Positions 16,513 through 24,860 of a stretch of DNA of 40,931 nucleotides are shown one piece after another (within the stretch, counting starts at the first letter, position 1; each line of letters opens with the position of its first letter). The notes beneath the pieces are model-generated. The model made no database searches. It worked only from the letters and a program-made list of their open reading frames with translations, and was not told the origin of the DNA. The DNA is from Candidatus Manganitrophaceae bacterium (GTDB taxonomy: Bacteria > Nitrospirota > Nitrospiria > SBBL01 > JAADHI01). The translations under genes were made by a program, and so were the position numbers. The stretch is from assembly GCA_013151935.1 (NCBI GenBank), contig JAADHI010000044.1, positions 1 through 40,931 of the forward strand, written 5' to 3'.

Positions 16513-16538
16513 GTCATTCCCACGAAGGCGGGAATGAC
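16513..16538. repeat. REP-like 26-nt palindrome
   Basis: GTCATTCCC-(8 nt)-GGGAATGAC lies in the 47-nt gap between the convergent aminotransferase and rnr genes. Elements of this sequence class are common intergenic repeats in many bacterial genomes. It may also end transcription. A degenerate 26-nt relative is at 31885 and a related core at 8192. Confidence 0.6.
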
Positions 16539-16544
16539 ACGTCC

Positions 16545-18794
16545 TTAACCCTTTGGTTTTGCTTTCCGTTTCGTTTTCGTCTTAGCCTTGGCCTTGGCCT
16601 TAGACTTGGATTTCGATTTGGATTTTGGCTTCGATTCGGCTTTAATCAACTTGCGACGGTGGGGTGTAGCGAGGATACGAAAGTTGATCTTTTGCTGTTC
16701 CATGTCCACATCGTCCACTTCAACACGCACGGCCTGTCCCAGGCGATAAATACGTTTAAAGTTACGGCCAATCAGGGCATGACGCTTTTCATCGTGAATA
16801 TAATAATCCCCTTGCAGACTGCTGATATGCGCCAAACCTTCCACAAAGTAGGTCTCCAATTGTACAAAAAGCCCGTAAGAAGTCACGCCGCTGATAATAC
16901 CCTCGTATTTCTCACCGACCTTATCAGCCATAAATTTGGCCTGTTTTCGTCGAATGACATCCCGCTCGGCATCCACGGCCACCCGTTCACGCTCGGAACA
17001 ATGCCTTGCCATCTCCGGTAATTTTTTCGCCCAGGTTTCTTTTTCGATCTCAGGCATCTCAGCCCGAAAAATGCGCTTGAGCAAACGATGTACAATCAAA
17101 TCAGGATACCGTCGAATAGGCGATGTAAAATGCGTGTAATATTCCGAGGCCAAACCAAAATGCCCGTGGTTTTCGGCAGAATATCGCGCTTGCTGCATGG
17201 CACGGAGTATCACTTGATGGATGAGTTTTTCCTCGGGCCGTTCTTTGACCGCGTCGAGCACTTCAGCCAGGGATTTTGGCGTGACTTCCTTGCCCAGTTT
17301 TATTTTGAGACCAAAACTCTGCATGGTGTCTCGTAGATCTGCAATGCGTTCTTTGGGCGGAGCTTCGTGGATACGGTAAAGTGAGGGAATGTCCCGACCT
17401 GTTAATTCTCGTGCAACACATTCATTGGCAATCAGCATAAATTCTTCAATCAGGCGATTAGCCGTCTGACGTTCTTCCCGAATGATATCAATGGTTTCTC
17501 CCATAGCATCAATCACGATTTTCGGCGAAGGCAAATCAAAATCAAGGCTTCCTCGTGAGAATCGAAGGTGACGTAAAATTTTTGCGAGTTTATCCATGGC
17601 CTCAAATTCTGGCAGCAAAGACGTGTAGCTCGTCCGGGTTTCAGTATCCCCTTCGATGATTTTTTGAACGTCAGTGTAAGTCATACGCGCGTCGCTGCAA
17701 ATTACACTTTCATATAAATCATGGAAAAGCATTTGACCTTCGCTCGAAAAAAGCATCTCCGCAGTGAGGGTCAGTCGGTCCTCGTGGGGTTTAAGGCTAC
17801 AAATGCCGTTTGAAAGATTTTCGGGCAACATCGGCAAAACGGCATCCGGGAAATAAACGGAGGTCGCGCGTTCATAGGCCTCGCGATCCAGCACACCATC
17901 TGACTTCACATAATCCGCCACATCTGCGATATGGACCCAAAGTCGGTAGCCTGAATTTTCGGGTGCAATCGAGATGGCGTCATCAAAATCACGAGCGGTC
18001 TCTCCATCAATCGTCACTGTCGGAAGCGCTCTTAGATCTCGCCGACCCACGCACATTGCATCGCTCACCGTTTCAGGCATCTGAGACGCTTCTGCCAAAA
18101 CAGGCTTCGGAAATTCACACGGTAGTCCATAAGAGGCAATGACGGTATCGGTATCAATTTCAGAATCTTCGATGCGACCCAAAATACGCACGACCTTTGC
18201 TTCTGCCGGATGGCCTTTTTTTGGATAGCTCAAGATTTTGGCGACCACCACATCACCCGCCGCCGCTTTTCCGATATTTTCAGGCAAAATGCATAAATTC
18301 TCGGCGATACAACGATCCGCAGGCACCAGAAAAGCCATATCGCGACCCGGCTCAAAACGGCCCACAATTTGGGTATGCGCACGCTCCAGGATACGAATGA
18401 CGCGACCTTCGCGTTTTCCCTCGCCTTTGTGTTTTTCGACACGCGCCACGACATGATCCCCGTGCATCGCATCACCATTTTTTTTGAAACCAATATAGAC
18501 ATCGCTCTGCTTCTCCACCGAAGGCGCACCCGGTGGAGGGGGATCAGGAATCACAAAAGAAAAACCATCGGGATGCCCTTTCAATCGTCCGCTCACGAGA
18601 TCCAAATCTTTGGCCATGCCATAACGTCGCCCTCGCAGACGAATAACTTGGCCCGCCCGCACCACGCGACGCAGGCGCTTTTTGACATCATCGCCCTCAT
18701 CGCGATGCAGGTTCAAGGCACGCATAATCTCTCGTACAAGCAGGGGCCGTTCAGCCTTTGCAATCACACGAAGCAATTCTTCTTGTTTATCCAT
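16545..18794 (-). CDS. rnr: Ribonuclease R
   Basis: 749 residues in the RNase II/R layout: an N-terminal winged-helix-like segment (about 1-65), two cold-shock OB domains (about 68-215), the RNB catalytic domain (about 255-590), an S1 domain (GEKYEGIISGVTSYGLFVQ, about 630-715) and a basic tail. The metal-binding aspartates lie in TIDGETARDFDDAISI, and the signature HFTSPIRRYPDLIVHRLLKR is intact. The enzyme degrades structured RNA 3' to 5' and takes part in rRNA and tmRNA-linked decay. The last 30 residues are almost only Lys, Ser, Ala and Thr in KSKSK/KAKAK/KTKTK dipeptide runs, encoded by an imperfect short tandem repeat at 16553-16640. Lys-rich tails are normal for the family, but this run looks freshly repeated. 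Confidence 0.97.
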   Translation of the reverse strand: MDKQEELLRVIAKAERPLLVREIMRALNLHRDEGDDVKKRLRRVVRAGQVIRLRGRRYGMAKDLDLVSGRLKGHPDGFSFVIPDPPPPGAPSVEKQSDVYIGFKKNGDAMHGDHVVARVEKHKGEGKREGRVIRILERAHTQIVGRFEPGRDMAFLVPADRCIAENLCILPENIGKAAAGDVVVAKILSYPKKGHPAEAKVVRILGRIEDSEIDTDTVIASYGLPCEFPKPVLAEASQMPETVSDAMCVGRRDLRALPTVTIDGETARDFDDAISIAPENSGYRLWVHIADVADYVKSDGVLDREAYERATSVYFPDAVLPMLPENLSNGICSLKPHEDRLTLTAEMLFSSEGQMLFHDLYESVICSDARMTYTDVQKIIEGDTETRTSYTSLLPEFEAMDKLAKILRHLRFSRGSLDFDLPSPKIVIDAMGETIDIIREERQTANRLIEEFMLIANECVARELTGRDIPSLYRIHEAPPKERIADLRDTMQSFGLKIKLGKEVTPKSLAEVLDAVKERPEEKLIHQVILRAMQQARYSAENHGHFGLASEYYTHFTSPIRRYPDLIVHRLLKRIFRAEMPEIEKETWAKKLPEMARHCSERERVAVDAERDVIRRKQAKFMADKVGEKYEGIISGVTSYGLFVQLETYFVEGLAHISSLQGDYYIHDEKRHALIGRNFKRIYRLGQAVRVEVDDVDMEQQKINFRILATPHRRKLIKAESKPKSKSKSKSKAKAKAKTKTKRKAKPKG

Positions 18795-19001
18795 TTTGTC
18801 TTACATCCAATCTCGCAGAACGCTTTTTTTCAGAGTATACGGGAGCCGCTTCATCTCAGCAATGCAAATGCCTTATTCTCAAAGATTAGGAGTGGATTTT
18901 AAACCCACCCCATAAAAGAAATAGCAAAAACTTCAGACAAAACAAATACAATATGATACCGTTTCCGAAGATAAATATTTCAGCCGTTGAGGAAAAATGA
19001 G

Positions 19002-19451
19002 ATGCGACAAACAGACTACATGACGGGAGGAGAAGATTTTCAACACATGCTGGCGGCGCATTTCATGCAGACCCGGGTTTATTATTACCCCGTAAATGCA
19101 AAAGGGGATAAACTGGCTACGACGATTACAATGGGCGGTTTTGGCAGTGTCCCGATTGTCGATCAGGACAAAAAATTACTCGGAATCGTGAGTGAATTTG
19201 ATCTACTCACGGCCATTATCGGAGGAAAAGAGCTGAAAAATATTGTCGCCGGAGAAATCATGAGTAGAAAACCGCATACCGTTTTTGATTATACCCCCTG
19301 CGAAGAAGTCATCGCCCTACTACAAGAAAAATACCTGATTCGTGTGCCTGTCGTCAACAAAGACAACACGCTTGTCGGGATCCTCTCCCGCACCGATATC
19401 CTGCACGGCTATTTAAAATCAAAAGAACACCCACCCTCTTGGTGGTCATAA
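19002..19451 (+). CDS. CBS-domain pair protein
   Basis: 149 residues with two CBS motifs: ATTITMGGFGSVPIVDQDKKLLGIVSEFDLLTAI (about 43-75) and EVIALLQEKYLIRVPVVNKDNTLVGILSRTDILHGYL (about 102-138), forming one Bateman module. Such modules bind adenine nucleotides or similar ligands and regulate partner proteins; nothing else is fused here. The N-terminus (GEDFQHMLAAHFM) belongs to the first CBS unit. I chose ATG 19002 because GAGG lies 9 nt before it; upstream codons reach only a TTG at 18987. Stands alone between rnr (divergent) and gpmI (convergent). Confidence 0.88.
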   Translation: MRQTDYMTGGEDFQHMLAAHFMQTRVYYYPVNAKGDKLATTITMGGFGSVPIVDQDKKLLGIVSEFDLLTAIIGGKELKNIVAGEIMSRKPHTVFDYTPCEEVIALLQEKYLIRVPVVNKDNTLVGILSRTDILHGYLKSKEHPPSWWS

Positions 19452-19545
19452 ATTTAATTTCTTGCAAGAATGATCGACAGCAAGTATTCCTAACAAATAA
19501 ACAGGTCACACAAATGATGACACGTGCTTTGTCGAAAGAATAATC

Positions 19546-21102
19546 CTAATTTACAATCAGAGAATCGTGATCCATTTGCGACGGTTTTGGAATTTGCATG
19601 AGATCTAAAATCGTAGGGGCAATATCGGCGTGAATACCGGATTTGAGCGTGTGTTTTTCTTTTGAAACTAAAATAAAGGGCACAGGAAAGGTTGTATGCG
19701 CCGTGTGGGGTTGACCCGTTTCATAGTCTGTCATTTGTTCTAAATTACCATGATCGGCCGTAATTAAAACAACACCATCTTTTGCCAGAACGGTGCTCAC
19801 AAGGGCTTCTAAGACCTGGTCGATCACAGCCACAGCTTTTACTGCCGCAGGTAATATCCCGGAATGCCCAACCATATCGGGATTGGCATAATTCACACAA
19901 ATAAAGTCAAAATAATCACGTGCAATCTGAGCCAAAAGGGCTTCGGTCACTTCGGCGGCACTCATCTGTGGTTTTTGGTCGTAAGTTTGTACGTCTTTGG
20001 GGGAGGGAATTAAAATACGTTCCTCACCCTCAAAGGCTGTTTCACTGCCACCGTTAAAAAAATAGGTGACGTGGGCATATTTTTCAGTTTCCGCGATACG
20101 CAATTGTTTCAGACCCTGCTGACTTAAGACGGCGCCCAAAATACCTTCTAATTTTACAGATTTGAAAACGACAGGAAAATCAAAGTCTGCGCTATAGGCT
20201 GTGAGCGATGCAAAAGAGGAGAGACTTGCATACGATACGCGATCAAATTCAGTAAAGGTTTTTTCAGTAAAAACACGACACATTTGTCGTGCACGATCAG
20301 CGCGAAAATTCAGAAAGAAAACACTATCCCCGTCTTCAATCCTCCCAACAGGTTTCTCCCCTTCGCACAAAACAATCGGCGCAACAAATTCATCTGTGAT
20401 GCCTGCATCATAACTTTTTTGTACCGCATCCATCGCAGCCGCTGCTTTAATCCCTTTCCCATGAACGATGGCACGATAGGCGGTTTCAGTGCGCTCCCAA
20501 CGCTGATCTCGATCCATCGCATAAAAACGCCCCGAGACACTTGCAATTTTCCAGTCCGCACCTTCGGGTGCAAAACCAAGCAACATTTTTTCGAGTCGTT
20601 CAATATAAATGAGTGCGCTCTTGGGCGGAACATCCCGACCATCCAAAAAGGGATGGATACGAAGGCGCTCAACCTTCTGCTGATTTGCCATTTCTAAGAT
20701 CGCGGCAAAATGATCGATGTGGCTATGCACCCCACCATCGGAAAGCAATCCAAGCAAATGGAAGGTCCCCTTGTTCTCATTTGCAGCGTCCATCGCAGAC
20801 ACAAGCACTTCTTGTTTTTGAAAGTCACCGTTTGAAATGGCGCGACCAATACGTGTGAGTTCTTGATAAACGATACGACCCGCACCAATATTAAGATGAC
20901 CCACTTCGGAATTCCCCATCTGTCCCTCAGGTAAACCCACAGCAAGACCTGAGGCTTCTATCTGGGTGTGGGCATATCTTTCAAGCAGGGATTTGTAAAA
21001 AGGTGGTGCAGCTTCATCTACGGCATTGGCTTTTGAACTGGGATTGATACCCCATCCATCCAAAATAACAAGCACCACAGGTTTTGGTACACACACAGAC
21101 AT
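19546..21102 (-). CDS. gpmI: 2,3-bisphosphoglycerate-independent phosphoglycerate mutase
   Basis: 518 residues, the normal length. It interconverts 3- and 2-phosphoglycerate in glycolysis using two Mn ions. The N-terminal metal site starts VVLVILDGWG, the phosphorylated Ser is in EGQMGNSEVGHLNIGAG, the transferase insert has RFYAMDRDQRWERTETAYRA, and the closing metal residues are in NYANPDMVGHSG, TADHGNLEQM and HTAHTTFPVPF. The start ATG overlaps the stop of the LapB-like gene by one base (TAATG), so the two are translationally coupled. It closes the minus-strand housekeeping cluster; no clear terminator follows. Confidence 0.98.
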   Translation of the reverse strand: MSVCVPKPVVLVILDGWGINPSSKANAVDEAAPPFYKSLLERYAHTQIEASGLAVGLPEGQMGNSEVGHLNIGAGRIVYQELTRIGRAISNGDFQKQEVLVSAMDAANENKGTFHLLGLLSDGGVHSHIDHFAAILEMANQQKVERLRIHPFLDGRDVPPKSALIYIERLEKMLLGFAPEGADWKIASVSGRFYAMDRDQRWERTETAYRAIVHGKGIKAAAAMDAVQKSYDAGITDEFVAPIVLCEGEKPVGRIEDGDSVFFLNFRADRARQMCRVFTEKTFTEFDRVSYASLSSFASLTAYSADFDFPVVFKSVKLEGILGAVLSQQGLKQLRIAETEKYAHVTYFFNGGSETAFEGEERILIPSPKDVQTYDQKPQMSAAEVTEALLAQIARDYFDFICVNYANPDMVGHSGILPAAVKAVAVIDQVLEALVSTVLAKDGVVLITADHGNLEQMTDYETGQPHTAHTTFPVPFILVSKEKHTLKSGIHADIAPTILDLMQIPKPSQMDHDSLIVN

Positions 21103-22469
21103 TAGGCGTGTTCTTTTACCATGGGCGCATTATAGGGAGAAAGCTCCAAGCCGCGATTTCCGGCTTTGTCCACTAAGATAGGCGTTGCCACGTAGCTGTT
21201 CCAGCGCCCACACCGTCCACAACGGCCTGACCATTCAACGGTATGAAAATCACAGTTACTGCAATAAAAAGGAATCAAGACCCGGTTTTTGAGTTTTAGA
21301 CCCTTTTTAAAAGAGTCCACAGCAAAAGCAAGATCCCCACGTCTCACATGGATATTGCCCAATATTTTGTGGAGATCTGGAAAAGATTCAACATGTGGTT
21401 CAATCTCAGAAAGCGTATCAAAAGCATCGTCAATCATTTCCAAACGGTAATAAAGTTTACCGAGATAAAATTTGAGCACGATACTTTGTACATCTTTTAG
21501 AATGGCCTGATGGTAGATTTTTAGAATGCGGTCTGGCTCCCCCGTTTCTATGAAAAAGTCTTCGAGACGAAGCAGGAGAATTAAATCTCCGGTCATTTCA
21601 AACGACTTTTCCAGCAGGGCTGCCGCAACCTTGGTATTGCCTTCGTAAAAATAAGTATCCCCTAATCCAATATGAGCGGGTAAAAAACTGCGGTCTAATT
21701 TAATGGCGGATTTAAAATGCCGTCTTGCGGCACTGGTCTCCTCTTTTTGTAGGAGTTGTTTACCCAATTCATATTTAACCCCCAAGAACGTCATTTCCTC
21801 TTTCTTTTTGTCTTCATCCGAAAGATGAAGTTTAAGCACCTTTTCCTGAAGCATATGGACTTCGTCCCAGTGCTGGAGTTGGATACTCAAATCCCGCAAC
21901 TGAAGTAAAGCCGTCAGGTTTGTACCATCCAGAGCAATCACTTCTTTCAAAAACTGCATGGCTTCTTCGTAGCGTTCTGCGTCTTGTAAATCGTGAGAGA
22001 GGGCCAAGAGCACTTCAATTTTTTGATCGTCCTGGGAACGGGCTTTTCGATGCAGACGAATGGCTTCGTTAAAATTACGTTCAATCCGATAGATTTTTCC
22101 GAGACGCAAGAGGGTATCGTAATGATTGGGGTCAAGCGATAAGATCTTTTTAAAAACGGAGGTCGCGTCTCGATAACGCTTGGCCAAGTAGGCATTGATC
22201 GCGTCAGTATAATAAATATCGACTTGGGCATATCGTTTTTTTTGACGGGTTTCTTTCCAATTCAAAAAGACATTTTTGATCTCACGCAGGCCCAGGGAAA
22301 TAATGACAACAATCCCGCCAAGGGCTGTCGAAAAGAGAATCAATGCAGTCAGGGAAAGATCAAAAGACGTGTCCCGCGTCAAATAAAAAACGACACTTCC
22401 GGTATTTAGGGTTGCCAACCAACCCGCAGCAGCCATCAAGGTAAAAAAGATGAGGATAAAAAGGGCCAT
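21102..22469 (-). CDS. LapA-LapB-like fusion: membrane-anchored TPR protein with rubredoxin-type zinc knuckle
   Basis: 455 residues. The first 70 residues form two membrane helices (about 2-20 and 42-62) around a short loop reading LNTGSVVFYLTRD, which resembles LapA (DUF1049), a separate protein in E. coli. The basic linker WKETRQKKRYAQ leads into about nine TPR-type repeats (about 85-395), and the end has CSNC...CGRCGRW (about 408-427), the four-cysteine rubredoxin-like metal site of LapB (YciM). In enterobacteria LapB binds LpxC and FtsH to hold lipopolysaccharide synthesis in balance. Here it lies between rsfS (gap 9 nt) and gpmI (1-nt overlap). Calling it LapB-like is by architecture; the LPS role in this organism is inferred. 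Confidence 0.82.
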   Translation of the reverse strand: MALFILIFFTLMAAAGWLATLNTGSVVFYLTRDTSFDLSLTALILFSTALGGIVVIISLGLREIKNVFLNWKETRQKKRYAQVDIYYTDAINAYLAKRYRDATSVFKKILSLDPNHYDTLLRLGKIYRIERNFNEAIRLHRKARSQDDQKIEVLLALSHDLQDAERYEEAMQFLKEVIALDGTNLTALLQLRDLSIQLQHWDEVHMLQEKVLKLHLSDEDKKKEEMTFLGVKYELGKQLLQKEETSAARRHFKSAIKLDRSFLPAHIGLGDTYFYEGNTKVAAALLEKSFEMTGDLILLLRLEDFFIETGEPDRILKIYHQAILKDVQSIVLKFYLGKLYYRLEMIDDAFDTLSEIEPHVESFPDLHKILGNIHVRRGDLAFAVDSFKKGLKLKNRVLIPFYCSNCDFHTVEWSGRCGRCGRWNSYVATPILVDKAGNRGLELSPYNAPMVKEHA

Positions 22470-22478
22470 ATTTTCTAG

Positions 22479-22907
22479 CTACTCCTGATCCTCCAAAGGA
22501 TCGGCCTCTAATGCGATCGGGGAAAACATGATCTGCGGCGCATCTCCCCAGAGGCGATCCAAACCATAAAACTCACGTGATTCTTCCTGAAAAATATGAA
22601 AGATGACATCGCTGTAATCCATAAGCGTCCAAACCCCGCCCGAGCGCCCCTCTACCCCCAAGGGTTGTTGACCTTCTTTGGAAAGGGTGTCTTCGACGGC
22701 CTCTGAAATCGCACGAATTTGAGGCAGGGATTCTGCGGAACAAATCACAAAAAAATCAGCCAGCGAAGTCAAGGCACTCACATGAAAAATAACAATCTTT
22801 TCAGCATGCTTGGATTGAGCAATTTCTGCAATGAGGAGGGCGGTTCTTTTGGCGTCCGTTTCACCCGTATGTTCTGAACGCGCACTAAAATCGTTAGGAA
22901 TAGTCAA
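22479..22907 (-). CDS. rsfS: Ribosomal silencing factor RsfS
   Basis: Up to 142 residues; the core LIAEIAQSKHAEKIVIFHVS, SLADFFVICSAES and PLGVEGRSGGVWTLMDYSDVIFHIFQEESREFYGLDRLWGDA is that of RsfS (YbeB/Iojap), which binds ribosomal protein L14 and keeps the subunits apart under starvation. The start is unclear: the longest frame begins at TTG 22907, overlapping the nadD stop (TTGA), but AGAGG lies directly against that TTG with no spacer. ATT 22901 would have ideal spacing but is a very rare start. No ATG exists in the first 20 codons. Placed after nadD and before the LapB-like gene, as in other deltaproteobacterial-type clusters. Confidence 0.93.
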   Translation of the reverse strand: MTIPNDFSARSEHTGETDAKRTALLIAEIAQSKHAEKIVIFHVSALTSLADFFVICSAESLPQIRAISEAVEDTLSKEGQQPLGVEGRSGGVWTLMDYSDVIFHIFQEESREFYGLDRLWGDAPQIMFSPIALEADPLEDQE

Positions 22908-23578
22908 CCTCTTTTATATAAGTTGCGTTCAATTATATAGGACTGCACAAGGTGAGGCAAGAGATTTTTCAAGGATTTAGCCGCTAAAATTCGGCCTCGA
23001 ATGTCACTTGCAGAGATCTCAGAATGAGGGATATGCAAGAAATGACACACGGTCTGATCGCTTAAAGGAAAAGGATAAGCTTGTTCTGTACCTAAGTCTA
23101 ATTGATTAAGACGTCTACGATCCAACTTTGCAAGTGGGCCAAATTGAGGCAGTTTTGAAAAAGGAAACCCAGGGCGAGAAATAACAGCGAAATCACAAAC
23201 CTGTAAAAGTTGTTTGGGGGTTTTCCAAGTCTCGATTTGAGCAAATGCATCCACACCCACAATAAAAAAAAGCCGCGCATTTGGATATTTTTTTTTCAAA
23301 ATACGAATGGTATCGATGGTGTAAGAAACACCCGAGCGCCGCACTTCTTCATTACAGACAGCAAAAGATGGATGAGACGAAAGTGCCAAAAGAAGCATCT
23401 GAAGTCGATCTTCTGCCACAAGAATCCGCGTCGGATCTTTATGGGGTGGATGTCCTGTCGGGATAAATAGAACTTGTGTCAGGGACAGTTTTTTTGAAAC
23501 GGTGTTTGCAATGTGGAGATGCCCATTATGGATGGGATTAAAAGTCCCTCCGAGAAGACCGATACGCTGCTCTGACAT
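22904..23578 (-). CDS. nadD: Nicotinate-nucleotide adenylyltransferase
   Basis: 224 residues. The nucleotidyltransferase motif GGTFNPIHNGHLHIA (about 10-24) carries the HxGH equivalent, and SASDIRGRI near residue 190 is the family's second ATP-binding motif (SxTxxR class). FIPTGHPPHKDP (about 39-50) matches the substrate loop. NadD joins nicotinate mononucleotide and ATP to make NaAD in NAD synthesis. Its stop overlaps the putative rsfS start by 3 nt, and it begins 9 nt after the proA remnant stop, consistent with one transcript. Start ATG 23578. Confidence 0.97.
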   Translation of the reverse strand: MSEQRIGLLGGTFNPIHNGHLHIANTVSKKLSLTQVLFIPTGHPPHKDPTRILVAEDRLQMLLLALSSHPSFAVCNEEVRRSGVSYTIDTIRILKKKYPNARLFFIVGVDAFAQIETWKTPKQLLQVCDFAVISRPGFPFSKLPQFGPLAKLDRRRLNQLDLGTEQAYPFPLSDQTVCHFLHIPHSEISASDIRGRILAAKSLKNLLPHLVQSYIIERNLYKRG

Positions 23579-23587
23579 ATTTGAGAA

Positions 23588-24860
23588 TTAAGACCGCACT
23601 TGGCCATCACCCAAAACGATAAATTTTGCAATCGTTAGGGCCGTGAGCCCCATCGGGCCACGGGCATGGATGCGACTGGTCGATATTCCCATTTCGGCAC
23701 CAAGCCCCAATTGAAAACCATCACTAAAGCGTGTGGAACTATTGATGAAAACAGCCGAGGCATCGACTTCATTCAAAAAACGCATCGCACGGGGATGATC
23801 TCTTGTGACAATGGCTTCAGAATGTTCGGAGCCATACACTTCAATATGTTTTATGGCTTCCTCCATTGAAGCCACAATCTTAACCGCAAGCCTTAGGTCA
23901 AGATATTCCGCATACCAGTCGGATTCTTCTGCGGGTAAGAGCGCGTCCATTTCGCCCTGAAGCAGTGCTAGCGTTTTCTCGCATCCGTAAATCGTCCCAC
24001 CCGCAGCTTGCAAACGCTTGGCAAATCGGGGCAAAAAAGTAGCGGCAAGCGAAGTATGTACCAGAAGCGTTTCCATTGCATTACAGACAGAAGGCCGCTG
24101 CACTTTTGCATTGAGCGCGATTTCTTCGGCCATTTCAATATCCGCCGATTCGTCAATATAGGTATGACAAATGCCTTTATCATGTTTCATGACCGGGATT
24201 TTGGAATGTTCCACGACGGTGCGAATGAGCCCTTCCCCACCCCTTGGAATAATTAAATCTACCGTCTGGTCCATTTTAAGCAATTCATAAATGGCCTGCC
24301 GATCCGTCGTTTTGATGAGATTCACCACATGAGGCGGTAAACCTACAGACTTTCCCGATTCTTCCAAAATTTTTGCGATGGCGGTATTGGAATAAATGGC
24401 TTCAGAGCCGCCACGTAAAATGACGCCATTGCCGGATTTGATACAGAGGCCTGCAACATCCGCCGTGACATTGTAACATTGGGACGGGATTCGTAAATGA
24501 TACCGATCACACCAATGGGGCCACGCATTTGTCCGACTTGCAGGCCATTTTCAAGCCGTTTCATACCCAGGATTTCACCCACGGGATCTGGCAGAGCGGC
24601 CACTTGTTTCAAACCTTCGGACATACTCGCAATCCGCTTAGGCGTTAAGGTCAGGCGTTCTAAGAGCGGCCCGGTCAGGCCTTTCTTTTTTCCAGCTTCG
24701 ATATCTTTTGCATTTTCACCAAAAAATCGGAAGAAGAGATTAAGTCATCCGCCATTTGCAGCAAGGCGCGATTTTTTACAACACTCGGCAGTTTTGCGAG
24801 TAGACGTGAGGCGGCTTTTGTGCGTTTAGTCTCCGCTAAAATTTCGTCAAACAATGCCAT
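23588..24860 (-). pseudogene. proA: Gamma-glutamyl phosphate reductase, broken by two frame lesions
   Basis: ProA homology runs through the whole span but in three frames. Frame 1 (from ATG 24860): residues 1 to about 47, ending in SSSDFL. Frame 2 (about 24719 to 24480): [20 protein letters not shown] ... [12 protein letters not shown]. Frame 3 (about 24472 to stop 23588): [20 protein letters not shown] ... LTALTIAKFIVLGDGQVRS. The first shift fits loss of one base in the A6 run at 24721-24726 (T6 in the gene). The second fits an 8-bp near-tandem duplication at 24465-24480. Removing one copy and adding one base gives a 421-residue frame, close to E. coli ProA (417). The catalytic Cys (QRPSVCNAMETLL) survives in frame 3. 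ProA would reduce glutamyl-5-phosphate for proline synthesis. Its first 14 nt overlap proB. Confidence 0.88.
24465..24480. repeat. 8-bp near-tandem duplication inside proA
   Basis: GTGACATT (24465-24472) is followed at once by GTAACATT (24473-24480), differing at one base. In the gene this reads AATGTTAC-AATGTCAC within the conserved RPNVT motif. Deleting the first gene-strand copy restores [16 protein letters not shown] in one frame, which is why I read it as an insertion. Confidence 0.8.

Noticed and set aside
19460-19471. Terminator at TTCTTGCAAGAA between the CBS gene and gpmI
   Set aside because: A 12-bp palindrome with no loop room and weak pairing is not a credible terminator.
23588-24860. 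Programmed frameshifting as the full explanation of proA
   Set aside because: A slippery heptamer could bypass the first break, but the second is an 8-bp duplication with no slip site nearby, so full-length ProA cannot be made this way.
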